This document shows positions 24,845 through 33,646 of a stretch of 64,000 bases of DNA, in pieces. Source of the stretch: Gardnerella swidsinskii (GTDB taxonomy: Bacteria > Actinomycetota > Actinomycetes > Actinomycetales > Bifidobacteriaceae). Position numbers and translations under genes: made by a program. The notes under the pieces are model-generated. The model saw only the letters and a program-made list of their open reading frames with translations. It did no database searches and was not told the origin of the DNA. The number at the start of each line of letters is the position of its first letter. The first letter of the stretch is position 1. The stretch covers positions 368,173 through 432,172 of the forward strand of contig NZ_QJVB01000002.1 in assembly GCF_003397705.1 (NCBI RefSeq), in the 5' to 3' direction.

Positions 24845-26896
24845 TTATTCAAGCTCAACAGCTCCAGTGCAAAGCTGATAATACTCCCCACGTTTTGCCA
24901 ATAATTCCTCATGTGAACCGCGCTCAATAATGCGACCGTGATCCAGCACCATAATCACATCAGCATTGCGCACTGTAGACAGTCTGTGAGCGATTACAAA
25001 CACAGTACGCCTTTCCATCAAAGAATCCATTCCATGCTGAACTAACTCTTCAGTATGCGTGTCAATCGATGAAGTTGCTTCATCGAGAATCAACACAGGC
25101 GGATTTTCTACTGCAGCACGAGCAATAGAAATAAGCTGCTTCTGACCTTGAGAAAGCCCTTCACCACCATTGTTAAGCTGCGTATTGTATCCGTCAGGAA
25201 GATGAGAAATAAACGCGTCAGCATGAGCTAATTTTGCAGCTTGAATACAATCTTCGTCGCTAGCATCAAGATTTCCATAACGAATATTGTCCATTATTGT
25301 GCCTGTAAATAAATTCACATCTTGCAAAACAGTGCCAATAGCGTGGCGCAAATCCGTTTTGCAAATATCGCGCACGTCAATGCCATCATACAAAATTTGC
25401 CCATCATCGATGTCGTAAAAACGCGTAAGAAGGTTAGCAATAGTAGTTTTTCCAGCACCTGTAGCTCCAACAAGAGCAACTTTTTGACCAGGTTTTGCAA
25501 ACCACGTAATATCGTGTAAAACAGGATGATTTTCTTTGTAACCAAACACAACATCCGTAAAACGCACGTCGCCTCGAAGCAAAGTATAGCGGCCATCCTT
25601 AGAAGTGCGAGCATCTCGCTTTGCATGGCACACAATCTCTTGAGCCATTTCACTTAAGTTTTGAGCGCGCTTTTTAGCTTTAGTACCATTATCTTGCTTT
25701 GATCTTTTCCAAGCCCAATAAATATTGCTTCCTTCAGATTGTTCATCTACTTCTTCAAGCACATCAAATGCTGATTTTTCTCCAAGATCTTCATCAGACT
25801 GAAGTACACGCACTTTAACTAATTGCACACTGCCAGAATCAAGTTCTGGCTTTTCATCAAGTAACTCAAAAATACGAGAAGCTCCTGCAAGAGCCATCAT
25901 AAGTGCGTTAGCTTGCATTGTAATTTCGCCAATAGGGTTAATAAATGCGCGCGAAAGTGCCAGCAAAGATATAAGTGTACCCAATGTAAGAGTACTAGAT
26001 CCAGCTAATCCCAGCGTTGGCAGACCTGCTGAAGCAGCCCACGCACCGAGTAAAGCAATTAATACATAAAGCAAATAGCTTGCATTACTAATAACAGGCA
26101 TTACATTATTTGCATAAGAATTTGCACTTGCAGAAATTTTTTGCACTTTTTCTATGCAATTATCTAATTTTTCAATAGAATCTGCCTCATGATTAAAAAT
26201 TTTAATCACTTTGCTGCCTGTTGCAGATTCTTCAACAAACTCATTTAGCTCACCTAATGCATGCTGGAATTGCTCAAATAGACTGCCAGATTTCTTTAGC
26301 ATAAAACGCACTAAATAAAGCAATATTGCAGTAAATATAGCTACAAAAACTGCAACCGGAAGCGATAGGCACATAATAGATATAAACGCTGCCAAAATTG
26401 ACATTAGTGCAGAAAAAGAGTCCGGAAATGCCCACGAAATTGCCTCACGAAGAACCTCAGTATCGTTTGTGTAACGACTCATAATATCGCCGTAACCTTG
26501 AGAATCTAAGTAACGCAATGAAAGCTTCTGCTGATGCTTAAACATAGAATCTCGCAAATCACGCATAACACTTTCAGATATATTCGCAACAAGTCTGCTC
26601 CAAAGCCAAGAACAAAACACACCAACAGCGTAAACACTTGCCATCAGAATAATCATGCGAACAAGAGGCGTCCAATCCTGATTATGCTTACCAACAAGCG
26701 GAAGAATATACGAGTCCACAAGAGATTGCAAAAACACTGCACTTGCAGCTTGCACAATTGCGCTAACTATTATTGATGCAATAATTACGTAAATTTTAAC
26801 TCGATACACCAGCACATAAGAGGCAAGTCTGCTAAGAGTTTCCCAACTAATAGCTGAATCATTTTTAGAAGAGTGAGCCGTTTTATTCTTAGCCAT
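24845..26896 (-). CDS. ABC exporter half-transporter, catalytically competent subunit
   Basis: 683 residues: six transmembrane helices (about residues 25-330), then a nucleotide-binding domain. Its NBD has Walker A GATGAGKTT, signature LSQGQKQL (non-canonical Gln in place of SGGQ) and Walker B LILDEATSSID with the catalytic Glu. Between the two parts is an inserted charged linker of some 80 residues (starting near residue 350, including DEQSEGSNIYWAWKRSK). Together with the next gene upstream it should form a heterodimeric multidrug-type exporter in the cell membrane. It begins 2 bp after the stop of its partner. The substrate cannot be told from the sequence. Confidence 0.92.
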   Translation of the reverse strand: MAKNKTAHSSKNDSAISWETLSRLASYVLVYRVKIYVIIASIIVSAIVQAASAVFLQSLVDSYILPLVGKHNQDWTPLVRMIILMASVYAVGVFCSWLWSRLVANISESVMRDLRDSMFKHQQKLSLRYLDSQGYGDIMSRYTNDTEVLREAISWAFPDSFSALMSILAAFISIMCLSLPVAVFVAIFTAILLYLVRFMLKKSGSLFEQFQHALGELNEFVEESATGSKVIKIFNHEADSIEKLDNCIEKVQKISASANSYANNVMPVISNASYLLYVLIALLGAWAASAGLPTLGLAGSSTLTLGTLISLLALSRAFINPIGEITMQANALMMALAGASRIFELLDEKPELDSGSVQLVKVRVLQSDEDLGEKSAFDVLEEVDEQSEGSNIYWAWKRSKQDNGTKAKKRAQNLSEMAQEIVCHAKRDARTSKDGRYTLLRGDVRFTDVVFGYKENHPVLHDITWFAKPGQKVALVGATGAGKTTIANLLTRFYDIDDGQILYDGIDVRDICKTDLRHAIGTVLQDVNLFTGTIMDNIRYGNLDASDEDCIQAAKLAHADAFISHLPDGYNTQLNNGGEGLSQGQKQLISIARAAVENPPVLILDEATSSIDTHTEELVQHGMDSLMERRTVFVIAHRLSTVRNADVIMVLDHGRIIERGSHEELLAKRGEYYQLCTGAVELE

Positions 26897-26898
26897 TG

Positions 26899-28749
26899 TT
26901 ATTTAGCTCCTTCTTCTTTAGTTGCGCCAGTTATGCTACTTTTTTCTTGAGAAATCGCCATATTTCTGTAAAATTCACAAGACTTAAATAATTCATCATG
27001 CGAACCGTTAGCAACAACACGACCATCTTTAAGAACAACAATAATATCTGCATGTTCGATTGAAGATATGCGCTGAGCAACGATAATTTGCGTAGAATCA
27101 GGCATAAACTTTTTCAAGCCATCGCGAATTTTACTATCAGTTTTCATATCAACTGCACTCATCGAGTCGTCAAGGATTAAAATTTTCGGCTTCCTCAAAA
27201 GTGCGCGCGCGATACACAAACGCTGTCGTTGACCACCGGAAACATTCTTACCGCCCTGATCAATATGCGTATTGTAGCCATCTGGTAAATCTTTAATAAA
27301 CTCATCAGCACAAGCAATTTCGCAAGCTTGACGCAAATCATCATCGCTTGCTTCCGCTCTACCCCAGCGAAGATTTTCTGCAATTGTGCCACTAAACAAA
27401 ATATTTTTTTGTAGGACAACGCCAACTTCTCCACGCAAACTAGAAGAATCATAATCGCGAATATCTTTTCCACCTACAAAAAGAGTGCCAGAAGTTACGT
27501 CATAAAGTCTTGCAATTAATTGCACTAAACTTGATTTTCCAGATCCCGTTGCACCAACAACACCAACAGTTGCTCCAGAAGGAATAGATATATTTATATC
27601 ATGTAAAATTTCCTGTTCTGCTGGAGCAGATTCATCTGTATTATCTGATTGAGGATAGCGTAACGAAACATTTTCAAAACGCACAGAAGCGTCAGAAAGC
27701 TTTGTCAGCGGATGCTTGGAAACAACTTCAGTATTTCGAGATTGCAAAACATGTGAAATACGATGCATCGAAGCTCGAGCTGTTAACGACATTACAAAAA
27801 CTGCAACTAAATTCGCTAAAGCAAACAAAATTTGCAAAGCATACACTACTAATGCAGCAAGATTTCCCGTTGTTAAACCAAAAGCAGGATTATTTCCCGA
27901 AGCCACAATTTCGTGCGAAGCCAACCACGCAATAAGTAGCATTCCAGAATAAAAACACAAGTTAAACAAAGGAATACTGCAATTTAACACATACTCAGCT
28001 TTAATAAAATAATCATAGATTTTATGTGAAATACGCGTAAAACGACTTATTTCATAATCAGAACGCACATAAGACTTTACGACGCGAATATTATGCAAAT
28101 TCTCGCCAACTCTATTATTCATCTCGTCAATCATTCGATAAATTCGAGAAAATGCTGGAGCAACTATACTCGCACCAAAAGCGCCAATTGCACCAACAAT
28201 AGGCACGAATGAAAGAAAAACCCACGAGATAGCAGGGCTAATTGAAAAAGTAAACCACCAAGCAGTGATGATAATCATAACGCTGCGAACACCAGAGCGA
28301 ATAATCATTTGGTAAGCAAATTGCACATTTGACACATCGCTAGTCATACGCGTAACAACAGTGCCACTAGAGAACTTATCTAAATCAGAAAAACTTAAAC
28401 CTTGCAAGCGTGAAAACATGTTGTGGCGCAAATTTTTACCAAAACCAGCACTAGAATGCGCGCAACAAATACCAGAAATAATGCCTGTAATCATTGCAAT
28501 TGCAGCAAAAATGAGCAATTGCAAACCATAATATTGCACAGCTTCTTGAGAACGTGACATAATGCCAAAATCAATAAGATTTGACATTACTGTAGGGATC
28601 TCAATTTGCATAGCAGCTTCAACGAGAATAGTAACAACTGTTAAAACGCCAAGAAAACGGTACTTTTTTAAAGATAACAGAATCGTACGCAATGCGCGAG
28701 GAGAATTATTGCTAATTTTTCGTGAATTGTTCTTCGGCTTTTCTGCCAT
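26899..28749 (-). CDS. ABC exporter half-transporter, degenerate-site subunit
   Basis: 616 residues, six transmembrane helices followed by an NBD with Walker A GATGSGKSS and signature VSGGQRQR. Walker B reads LILDDSMSAVD, with Asp where the catalytic Glu would be. In heterodimeric exporters such as BmrCD, LmrCD and TM287/288 one subunit carries exactly this Asp, and the other a changed signature, so the pair has one active and one degenerate ATP site. The ATG at 28749 has GGGAAGGG just upstream; the frame runs to 28797 without a better start. First gene of the two-gene operon, with a perfect palindrome 52 bp upstream. Confidence 0.92.
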   Translation of the reverse strand: MAEKPKNNSRKISNNSPRALRTILLSLKKYRFLGVLTVVTILVEAAMQIEIPTVMSNLIDFGIMSRSQEAVQYYGLQLLIFAAIAMITGIISGICCAHSSAGFGKNLRHNMFSRLQGLSFSDLDKFSSGTVVTRMTSDVSNVQFAYQMIIRSGVRSVMIIITAWWFTFSISPAISWVFLSFVPIVGAIGAFGASIVAPAFSRIYRMIDEMNNRVGENLHNIRVVKSYVRSDYEISRFTRISHKIYDYFIKAEYVLNCSIPLFNLCFYSGMLLIAWLASHEIVASGNNPAFGLTTGNLAALVVYALQILFALANLVAVFVMSLTARASMHRISHVLQSRNTEVVSKHPLTKLSDASVRFENVSLRYPQSDNTDESAPAEQEILHDINISIPSGATVGVVGATGSGKSSLVQLIARLYDVTSGTLFVGGKDIRDYDSSSLRGEVGVVLQKNILFSGTIAENLRWGRAEASDDDLRQACEIACADEFIKDLPDGYNTHIDQGGKNVSGGQRQRLCIARALLRKPKILILDDSMSAVDMKTDSKIRDGLKKFMPDSTQIIVAQRISSIEHADIIVVLKDGRVVANGSHDELFKSCEFYRNMAISQEKSSITGATKEEGAK

Positions 28750-28800
28750 TGCATCCCTTCCCCTACATAACGTCATGTGTAGGTTTAATAATATCACTTC

Positions 28801-28818
28801 TTCAAATACATATTTGAA
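28801..28818. promoter_or_regulatory. Perfect palindrome, candidate operator of the ABC exporter
   Basis: TTCAAATA-CA-TATTTGAA is an 18-bp perfect inverted repeat 52 bp in front of the exporter start codon. Size and place fit a MarR- or TetR-family dimer site, but no regulator gene is next to it, so the assignment is inference. Confidence 0.5.
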
Positions 28819-28953
28819 TTATTGCGCATGGCGCATTTCCGTATTGAGTTACTTCATTACCAAATGCATAAATAGATGAATCTTTGACATAGTAGTATAC
28901 AGACAAATCACATACGAAAAAGTGCTTCTACACATTCAAATTATAAACAACGA

Positions 28954-28983
28954 TTGATTTCATCTTATAAAAAATTATATAAT
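28954..28983 (+). promoter_or_regulatory. Sigma-70-type promoter for the small ORFs
   Basis: TTGATT and TATAAT are separated by 18 bp. The -10 ends 38 bp before the ATG at 29022. The match to consensus is 4/6 at -35 and 6/6 at -10. Confidence 0.6.
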
Positions 28984-29021
28984 GAAAAAGTGTATATTCG
29001 CATGTATAAAGAGGTACTGTC

Positions 29022-29134
29022 ATGAATATAAAAAAGCTATTAATAGAATACTTACTTGCTCAGTAGCATTATCCATGTCTTTTTTACTATCATTGCAAGT
29101 TCAAGCCAACACCCAAGAAGAAACTTATGAGTAA
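29022..29134 (+). pseudogene. Frameshifted short secreted-peptide ORF
   Basis: A promoter, a ribosome binding site (GAGGTAC) and an ATG at 29022 lead into MNIKK, but the frame stops after 14 codons. Adding one A to the run of six A's at 29030-29035 opens a 38-residue peptide. It starts MNIKKAINRILTCSVALSMS, continues with FLLSLQVQA, a credible signal-peptide core with an AxA-like cleavage site, and ends NTQEETYE. So this is either a decayed secreted protein or an off-phase contingency gene. Past the stop a second short ORF (ATG at 29127, 21 codons, including KIVGAVAQQKGIRVDLQ) might be a remnant of the mature part in another frame. The product family is not recognised. Confidence 0.45.
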
Positions 29135-29232
29135 CACAAAGATAGTTGGCGCTGTAGCACAGCAGAAAGGCATTCGTGTCGACTTGCAGTGAGAATTTCC
29201 ACATTAATATCAACAATTATGTGAGGAACAAT

Positions 29233-29577
29233 ATGAACAGCAAACACATAGTTCTACTGCCAATAACGCTGCTTTGTTATATTTCGTCAGCTATTTATTT
29301 CTTTAAACAATTGAAGGACTTAAAAGACGATAACACTTGTATTAATACTGTTAGTCTCACCATTCAAGCATTCGTCCTATTAATATTACTAATCTATCTT
29401 TTATATTTATGCAAAGAAAAAACATACCCAACTGTATATCGTTTAGTTACAGTATTTATGAGCATAGTTAGCATAATTCTTTTGACAGTTTGCAATACAG
29501 ATGTTACTAGGTTAATTATATTTAGCTTAACATGTGTATATGTATGCATTCTTATAATCGTCCACAAACATTGTTAA
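29233..29577 (+). CDS. Small four-helix membrane protein, unknown function
   Basis: 114 residues from the ATG at 29233, which has GAGGAACA five bases upstream (the frame opens at 29176). Four hydrophobic helices: residues about 4-25 (HIVLLPITLLCYISSAIYFF), 43-62 (LTIQAFVLLILLIYLLYL), 72-90 and 93-112. The short polar loops between them contain Lys and Asp. No family is recognised. It follows the frameshifted secreted peptide on the same strand by 98 bp and shares its promoter, so a peptide plus membrane-partner arrangement (for example bacteriocin and immunity) is possible but unproven. Codon use is AT-rich compared with neighbours. Confidence 0.6.
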   Translation: MNSKHIVLLPITLLCYISSAIYFFKQLKDLKDDNTCINTVSLTIQAFVLLILLIYLLYLCKEKTYPTVYRLVTVFMSIVSIILLTVCNTDVTRLIIFSLTCVYVCILIIVHKHC

Positions 29578-29608
29578 ATATATCGTATGAGTGGCGCATT
29601 CAATAGGA

Positions 29609-30316
29609 TTACGAAGCGTCGCCTTCGCCTTGCGCGCGGTCTTTTCCGTAAATCGACGGAATAAAACGCTCCTGATCGTGAAGCTTTTCCCAGATTACAG
29701 GAGGATTTTGCGGATTTTCCAGAGACTTTGGCACATCGATAATTCGTTGATTACTAGAGCCACGAAATTGCAAAAGCGAATCGTGCAAATCTTTCATATA
29801 ACGGCCGTCAACAAGAATATCAATGTAACGCAAAAGCTCAAGCTTATCAGGCGTCTCCCCTGGGCGCATAAGCTCTTCCCAAGTGTATCCAGTCCAACTC
29901 CAAATGTCTTTTGTATTGCCAAACTCTTTCCTAATACGCTTGCAAAGAGGCAGCAAAATGCCCGTATTAAGCAACGGCTCGCCGCCAAGAAGCGTTAAAC
30001 CTTGCACATAAGGCTGCGCTAAATCTTCCATGATTTGATCTTCAAGCTTTTGAGTATAAGGATGCCCAGCGCGAAAATCCCAAATCGACTCGTTATAGCA
30101 CTCAACGCAATGGAACGGGCAGCCGGAAACGTAAAGCGAGCAACGAATTCCTTCGCCGTCTGTCATCAAAAAACGCTTATAATCGGCGATCATCCCCTGG
30201 CTCATGCGCTCACTAGACCACTGTCCTGCGCGAGGATTATTGGAAAGAGAGGTAGGAATCCACGGTCCACGATTCACATCTGCAGGCGCAAAATCGTGCA
30301 AACTCATGCGAGCCAT
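29609..30316 (-). CDS. nrdG: Anaerobic ribonucleotide reductase activase NrdG
   Basis: Radical SAM enzyme that creates the glycyl radical in NrdD under anaerobic conditions. 235 residues from the ATG at 30316, with AAGGGGG eight bases upstream. The SAM iron-sulfur motif CPFHCVEC (CxxxCxxC) is at about residues 60-67, followed by YNESIWDF, which matches NrdG. LTLLGGEPLLN and a TGYTWEEL segment are also family features. It is longer than the E. coli enzyme (154 residues) at both ends, as common in actinobacteria. It lies 220 bp downstream of nrdD on the same strand. Confidence 0.94.
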   Translation of the reverse strand: MARMSLHDFAPADVNRGPWIPTSLSNNPRAGQWSSERMSQGMIADYKRFLMTDGEGIRCSLYVSGCPFHCVECYNESIWDFRAGHPYTQKLEDQIMEDLAQPYVQGLTLLGGEPLLNTGILLPLCKRIRKEFGNTKDIWSWTGYTWEELMRPGETPDKLELLRYIDILVDGRYMKDLHDSLLQFRGSSNQRIIDVPKSLENPQNPPVIWEKLHDQERFIPSIYGKDRAQGEGDAS

Positions 30317-30388
30317 ATCCAACCCCCTTCCAAACCGAATAAACAACTAAAAAATAAACAACCAAATTTGCGAAAATAAAATAAATCC

Positions 30389-30435
30389 AGCCGTTAGAAA
30401 GTGCAATCACAAAATGCAATACACTTCTAACGGCC
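30389..30435 (-). terminator. Hairpin between nrdD and nrdG
   Basis: On the minus strand GGCCGTTAGAAGTG pairs with CACTTTCTAACGGC (one bulged T) across a loop of about 17 bases, followed by TGGATTTATTTTATTTT. It could be a terminator or attenuator after nrdD, lowering nrdG relative to nrdD. Confidence 0.65.
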
Positions 30436-30536
30436 AGATTATCACCAAACAACAAACACAAGAAAAGCTATTGATTTAGCTAAATTATCTAGTCATACTT
30501 ATTTTACTAAGTTTCAACATAGTAAATTAGCTAAGT

Positions 30537-32954
30537 TTATTTTGTTTCCTCATACCATTCACGAGACTCACCGTTGTTAAGAGTCACATGGCCAGTTTCG
30601 CCAGACATGTGCTTTACGCGGTGAGCGATTTCTTCGTGACGACCGTGAACCATTGGACGCTGAACAGGATTGCCCAAGTAACCGCAAGTACGCTTAGTCA
30701 CATTGCACTTATCTGGGTCGCTGTTGCCGCACTCCGGGCAACGGAAGCCTTCTTTAGTCGGCTCAAAATCACCCTGGAATCCACAAACGAAGCAGTGATC
30801 GATTGGCGTATTCGTACCCAAGTAGCCGATGCCAATCTTGTAAGCGTAATCCCAAACAGCTTCCAAAGCCTTAGGATTTGCCTGCAAGCATGGGAACTCG
30901 CAGTAGTTAATAAAACCGCCGGAAGCAAGATACGGGAAGTCAACCTCGTAGCGAAGCTTCTCCATAGGAGTTGGCTGCAACCAAACCGGGTAATGGAAGG
31001 AATTAGTGTAGAAGTCGTGATCAGTTACGCCTTCAATGCGACCGAACTTCTGGCGATCCATGCGGTTAAAGCGGTCAGTCAAAGACTCAGCAGGAGTTGA
31101 GTAAACGGAATAATGGTAGCCTTCCGCCTTTGACCACTGCTGGCAAAGCTTATTCATGCGGCGAACCAAAGAAAGCGCAAATTCCTTGCCTTCCTCATTC
31201 CAGCTGTGATCTTGCATCCAATCCTTGCCAAAGAACACGGCCGTAGTTTCGTACAAACCAATGTAGCCAAGAGAAACAGTTGCGCGCTCATTACGGAACA
31301 ACTGATCCACGCTTTCGTTAGCTTCCAAACGACCAAAAGCACCGTAACGGAACAGCGTTGGAGCATTTACAGGAGTTGCCTGCTTGCAACGCATAATACG
31401 GAATCGCAAAGCTTGGTGAGCTACTTCCATACGCTCGTCGAAAAGCTTCCAGAAGCGAGTCACATCGCCGTGAGATTCAAGAGCAATACGTGGCATGTTA
31501 ACAGTTACAACGCCAAGATTCATACGGCCATCTTCAACGTCCTTGCCGGTCTTTGGATCAATCCAACCCTGAAGGAACGAACGGCAACCCATAGGAGCCT
31601 TGAAGGAGCCAGTAATCTTAACAATATTCTCGTAGAACACAACGTCTGGGTACATGCGCTTTGTAGAGCATTCAAGCGCAAGCTGCTTCAAATCGTAGTT
31701 CGGGTCGCCAGCGTCTGCGTTTACACCGTGCTTAATAGTAAACACAAGCTTAGGGAAGATTGCAGTATGACGATCTTTGCCGAGACCGCGAATACGGTTA
31801 AGCAAAATAGCGCGCTGAATTTCACGAGCAAACCAAGAAGTACCCAAGCCAAATCCAACAGTTACGAACGGAGTCTGACCGTTAGAAACGCGGTTGGAAT
31901 TAATTTGATATTCCATAGTTTGCATAGCGTCGTAAATAGCCTTACGCGTCATAATCTTTGCGTAAACTTCACGAAGCTGATCAAGCTCGCTCAAATTTTC
32001 ATCAAAAGGAGTATCAGCAGGCAGTGGATCCCTGTCCAAGCAGTGGAGATTCTTAGGCTCCTGAGCCTTCAAGCCGTCAATCATATCTTTTGCGACTTGA
32101 ATTGGTGTGGAATCAGGAATCATTGCGTGTGCCATAGCAAGATTCTTGTCGTAATCGCACTTAGCGTAAGGCTCAAGCATTTCGTCAGCGCGATTAACAG
32201 TCTGACCACCGTATTGCGCGCCAGCAATATCCTTAATAATTTGCGTAACCTGAGTTGCAGCAGTACCAATAGACTTTGGACTATCCATCATTGCATTACC
32301 AAGAGCAAATCCCTTAGCAAGCATATCGCCAAAATCAGGAAGCGAGCAGTTGCTCATGCAAGTAAATGGCGAATAATCAGCGTCATGGAAGTGAATATCA
32401 CCCTTCATATGAGCGTTAGAAACTGCGTGAGGAAGCATAGAGAACGCAGAAGCTTTAGAAACAGCACCTGCAAGAAGATCACGCTGAGTTGCATAAACAT
32501 TAGAATCCTTATTTGCGTTTTCACGAACAAGAGACTCATCACGATTTACAAGACGGTTAACAGCCTCGTTGATATCAGTAGCCCTAGCGCGGTCTATATC
32601 TCGGTTCAGTCGGTAGCTCGTGTAGCAACGAGCAACCTCATAAAGGTGATTTTCAATAAGACTATGCTCAACCAAGGTCTGAATATCTTCAATCTTCGCC
32701 GGACCATTGTAACGATCTTGAATTTCAGCCTCAATATGATCAGAAATATTACGAATCAACTGCTCTTCTTGCGGACCGATTTCCTTGCCCAAATCCTTAA
32801 AAGCAGCCTTGATTGCCATAATGATATTCAGCGGATCAAAATCAACTACGCGACCATCGCGCTTTTCGACCTGCACGCGAGAAACTGGAACTTCAACTAC
32901 ATCATCCGTACAATTTTCTGCGCTTGTGACAGCAGTTTCTTCCAAAACCTGCAT
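30537..32954 (-). CDS. nrdD: Anaerobic ribonucleoside-triphosphate reductase NrdD
   Basis: Class III glycyl-radical reductase that makes dNTPs without oxygen. 805 residues, somewhat longer than the 710-residue E. coli enzyme. An ATP-cone allosteric domain is at residues 25-115 (VEKRDGRVVDFDPLNIIMAI). Near residues 713-742 are the four zinc cysteines (CFVCGFQGDF and FRCPECGNS). The radical loop RTCGYLGNP, with the glycyl-radical Gly, is near residue 760. AGAAAGG lies about 10 bases before the ATG. Two NrdR boxes lie upstream. nrdG is downstream. Confidence 0.97.
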   Translation of the reverse strand: MQVLEETAVTSAENCTDDVVEVPVSRVQVEKRDGRVVDFDPLNIIMAIKAAFKDLGKEIGPQEEQLIRNISDHIEAEIQDRYNGPAKIEDIQTLVEHSLIENHLYEVARCYTSYRLNRDIDRARATDINEAVNRLVNRDESLVRENANKDSNVYATQRDLLAGAVSKASAFSMLPHAVSNAHMKGDIHFHDADYSPFTCMSNCSLPDFGDMLAKGFALGNAMMDSPKSIGTAATQVTQIIKDIAGAQYGGQTVNRADEMLEPYAKCDYDKNLAMAHAMIPDSTPIQVAKDMIDGLKAQEPKNLHCLDRDPLPADTPFDENLSELDQLREVYAKIMTRKAIYDAMQTMEYQINSNRVSNGQTPFVTVGFGLGTSWFAREIQRAILLNRIRGLGKDRHTAIFPKLVFTIKHGVNADAGDPNYDLKQLALECSTKRMYPDVVFYENIVKITGSFKAPMGCRSFLQGWIDPKTGKDVEDGRMNLGVVTVNMPRIALESHGDVTRFWKLFDERMEVAHQALRFRIMRCKQATPVNAPTLFRYGAFGRLEANESVDQLFRNERATVSLGYIGLYETTAVFFGKDWMQDHSWNEEGKEFALSLVRRMNKLCQQWSKAEGYHYSVYSTPAESLTDRFNRMDRQKFGRIEGVTDHDFYTNSFHYPVWLQPTPMEKLRYEVDFPYLASGGFINYCEFPCLQANPKALEAVWDYAYKIGIGYLGTNTPIDHCFVCGFQGDFEPTKEGFRCPECGNSDPDKCNVTKRTCGYLGNPVQRPMVHGRHEEIAHRVKHMSGETGHVTLNNGESREWYEETK

Positions 32955-33055
32955 CGGTACAGACCTTTCTCAAACACTGTTCCTTCTAGCAAAATCTCTC
33001 GTTGCAAACATGGGAACTATTTCTAACAACTCGCTCTACTATAACCCAACTCATG

Positions 33056-33101
33056 CACAATATCTAGGGCAAGACGCAAAGATAACCACCTATATATAGT
33101 G
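33056..33101 (-). promoter_or_regulatory. Pair of NrdR boxes upstream of nrdD
   Basis: CACAATATCTAGGG (33056-33069) and ACCTATATATAGTG (33088-33101) each match 12 of 14 positions of the NrdR box CACWATATATWGTG. Their centres are 32 bp apart, three helical turns, the classical NrdR arrangement. TATAGT on the minus strand at about 33042 could be the -10. They predict repression of nrdD by the ATP/dATP-sensing NrdR. Confidence 0.85.
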
Positions 33102-33208
33102 ATTTATGTCACAATCGCGATTTTTGCGGCGTGTCCTGGTGTGTCGTAATTGATAAACGATAAATTACTGAATACACGCCGTTAAATGTGCGCACTTCGT
33201 GACGCTTT

Positions 33209-33216
33209 GATATATT
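33209..33216 (+). promoter_or_regulatory. Extended -10 just before the DUF3052 gene
   Basis: TG-A-TATATT ends seven bases before the GTG start at 33224, and no Shine-Dalgarno sequence is visible in between. Transcription would start on or next to the start codon, so a leaderless mRNA is likely. Confidence 0.5.
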
Positions 33217-33223
33217 AAATCAC

Positions 33224-33646
33224 GTGGAACAGATAGCTTTTCAGCATGCACAGGAATTCGGATTCCAACCAGGAGACGTTGTCCAACAATGGCTCTGGGA
33301 TGACGATGTTGACGAAACAATTTGCGAAAGCATCGAGAAACTTACCGGCGAAGAGTTGGTAGATGAGGATTACGACGCTGCTGTTGATGGTGTGATTATT
33401 TGGTGGCGCGACGGCGACGACGAAGATGAGCTCGCAGACACTATTATGGATGCCACAAATATGCTTGACAATGACGCTCCTATGTGGGTTCTTACTCCAA
33501 AACCAGGTCGCGAAGGTTCCCCAAGTTCTAGTACCGTTCAATCTGCAGCAAAAACAGCTGGCATGAACGCAGCCACTCCGTTAACCGTAAGCACTGACTG
33601 GAACGGCGTTCAACTGCGCGCATTTGGTAAAGGTCAATCTAAATAA
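33224..33646 (+). CDS. DUF3052 family protein
   Basis: 140 residues, acidic, no membrane segment or signal peptide. It starts EQIAFQHAQEFGFQPGDVVQQW and continues with DDDVDETICESIEKLTGEEL. The middle reads DGVIIWWRDGDDEDELADT and the region near residue 85 APMWVLTPKPGREG, all features of the actinobacterial DUF3052 family. The biochemical role of that family is not known to me. The start is GTG, apparently leaderless. It diverges from nrdD, so the two promoters share the 33102-33223 spacer. Confidence 0.85.
   Translation: MEQIAFQHAQEFGFQPGDVVQQWLWDDDVDETICESIEKLTGEELVDEDYDAAVDGVIIWWRDGDDEDELADTIMDATNMLDNDAPMWVLTPKPGREGSPSSSTVQSAAKTAGMNAATPLTVSTDWNGVQLRAFGKGQSK

Larger units (their letters stand above)
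28750..29021. other. AT-rich divergent spacer
   Basis: 272 bp between the ABC exporter (minus) and the small secreted-peptide ORF (plus). It holds the 18-bp palindrome and the plus-strand promoter listed separately. I see no further gene. Confidence 0.6.

Noticed and set aside
31206..33026. 606-codon open frame on the plus strand, antisense to nrdD
   Set aside because: nrdD is certain by motif on the other strand. The frame is a by-product of its codon use; the protein is low in Gly and shows no domain.
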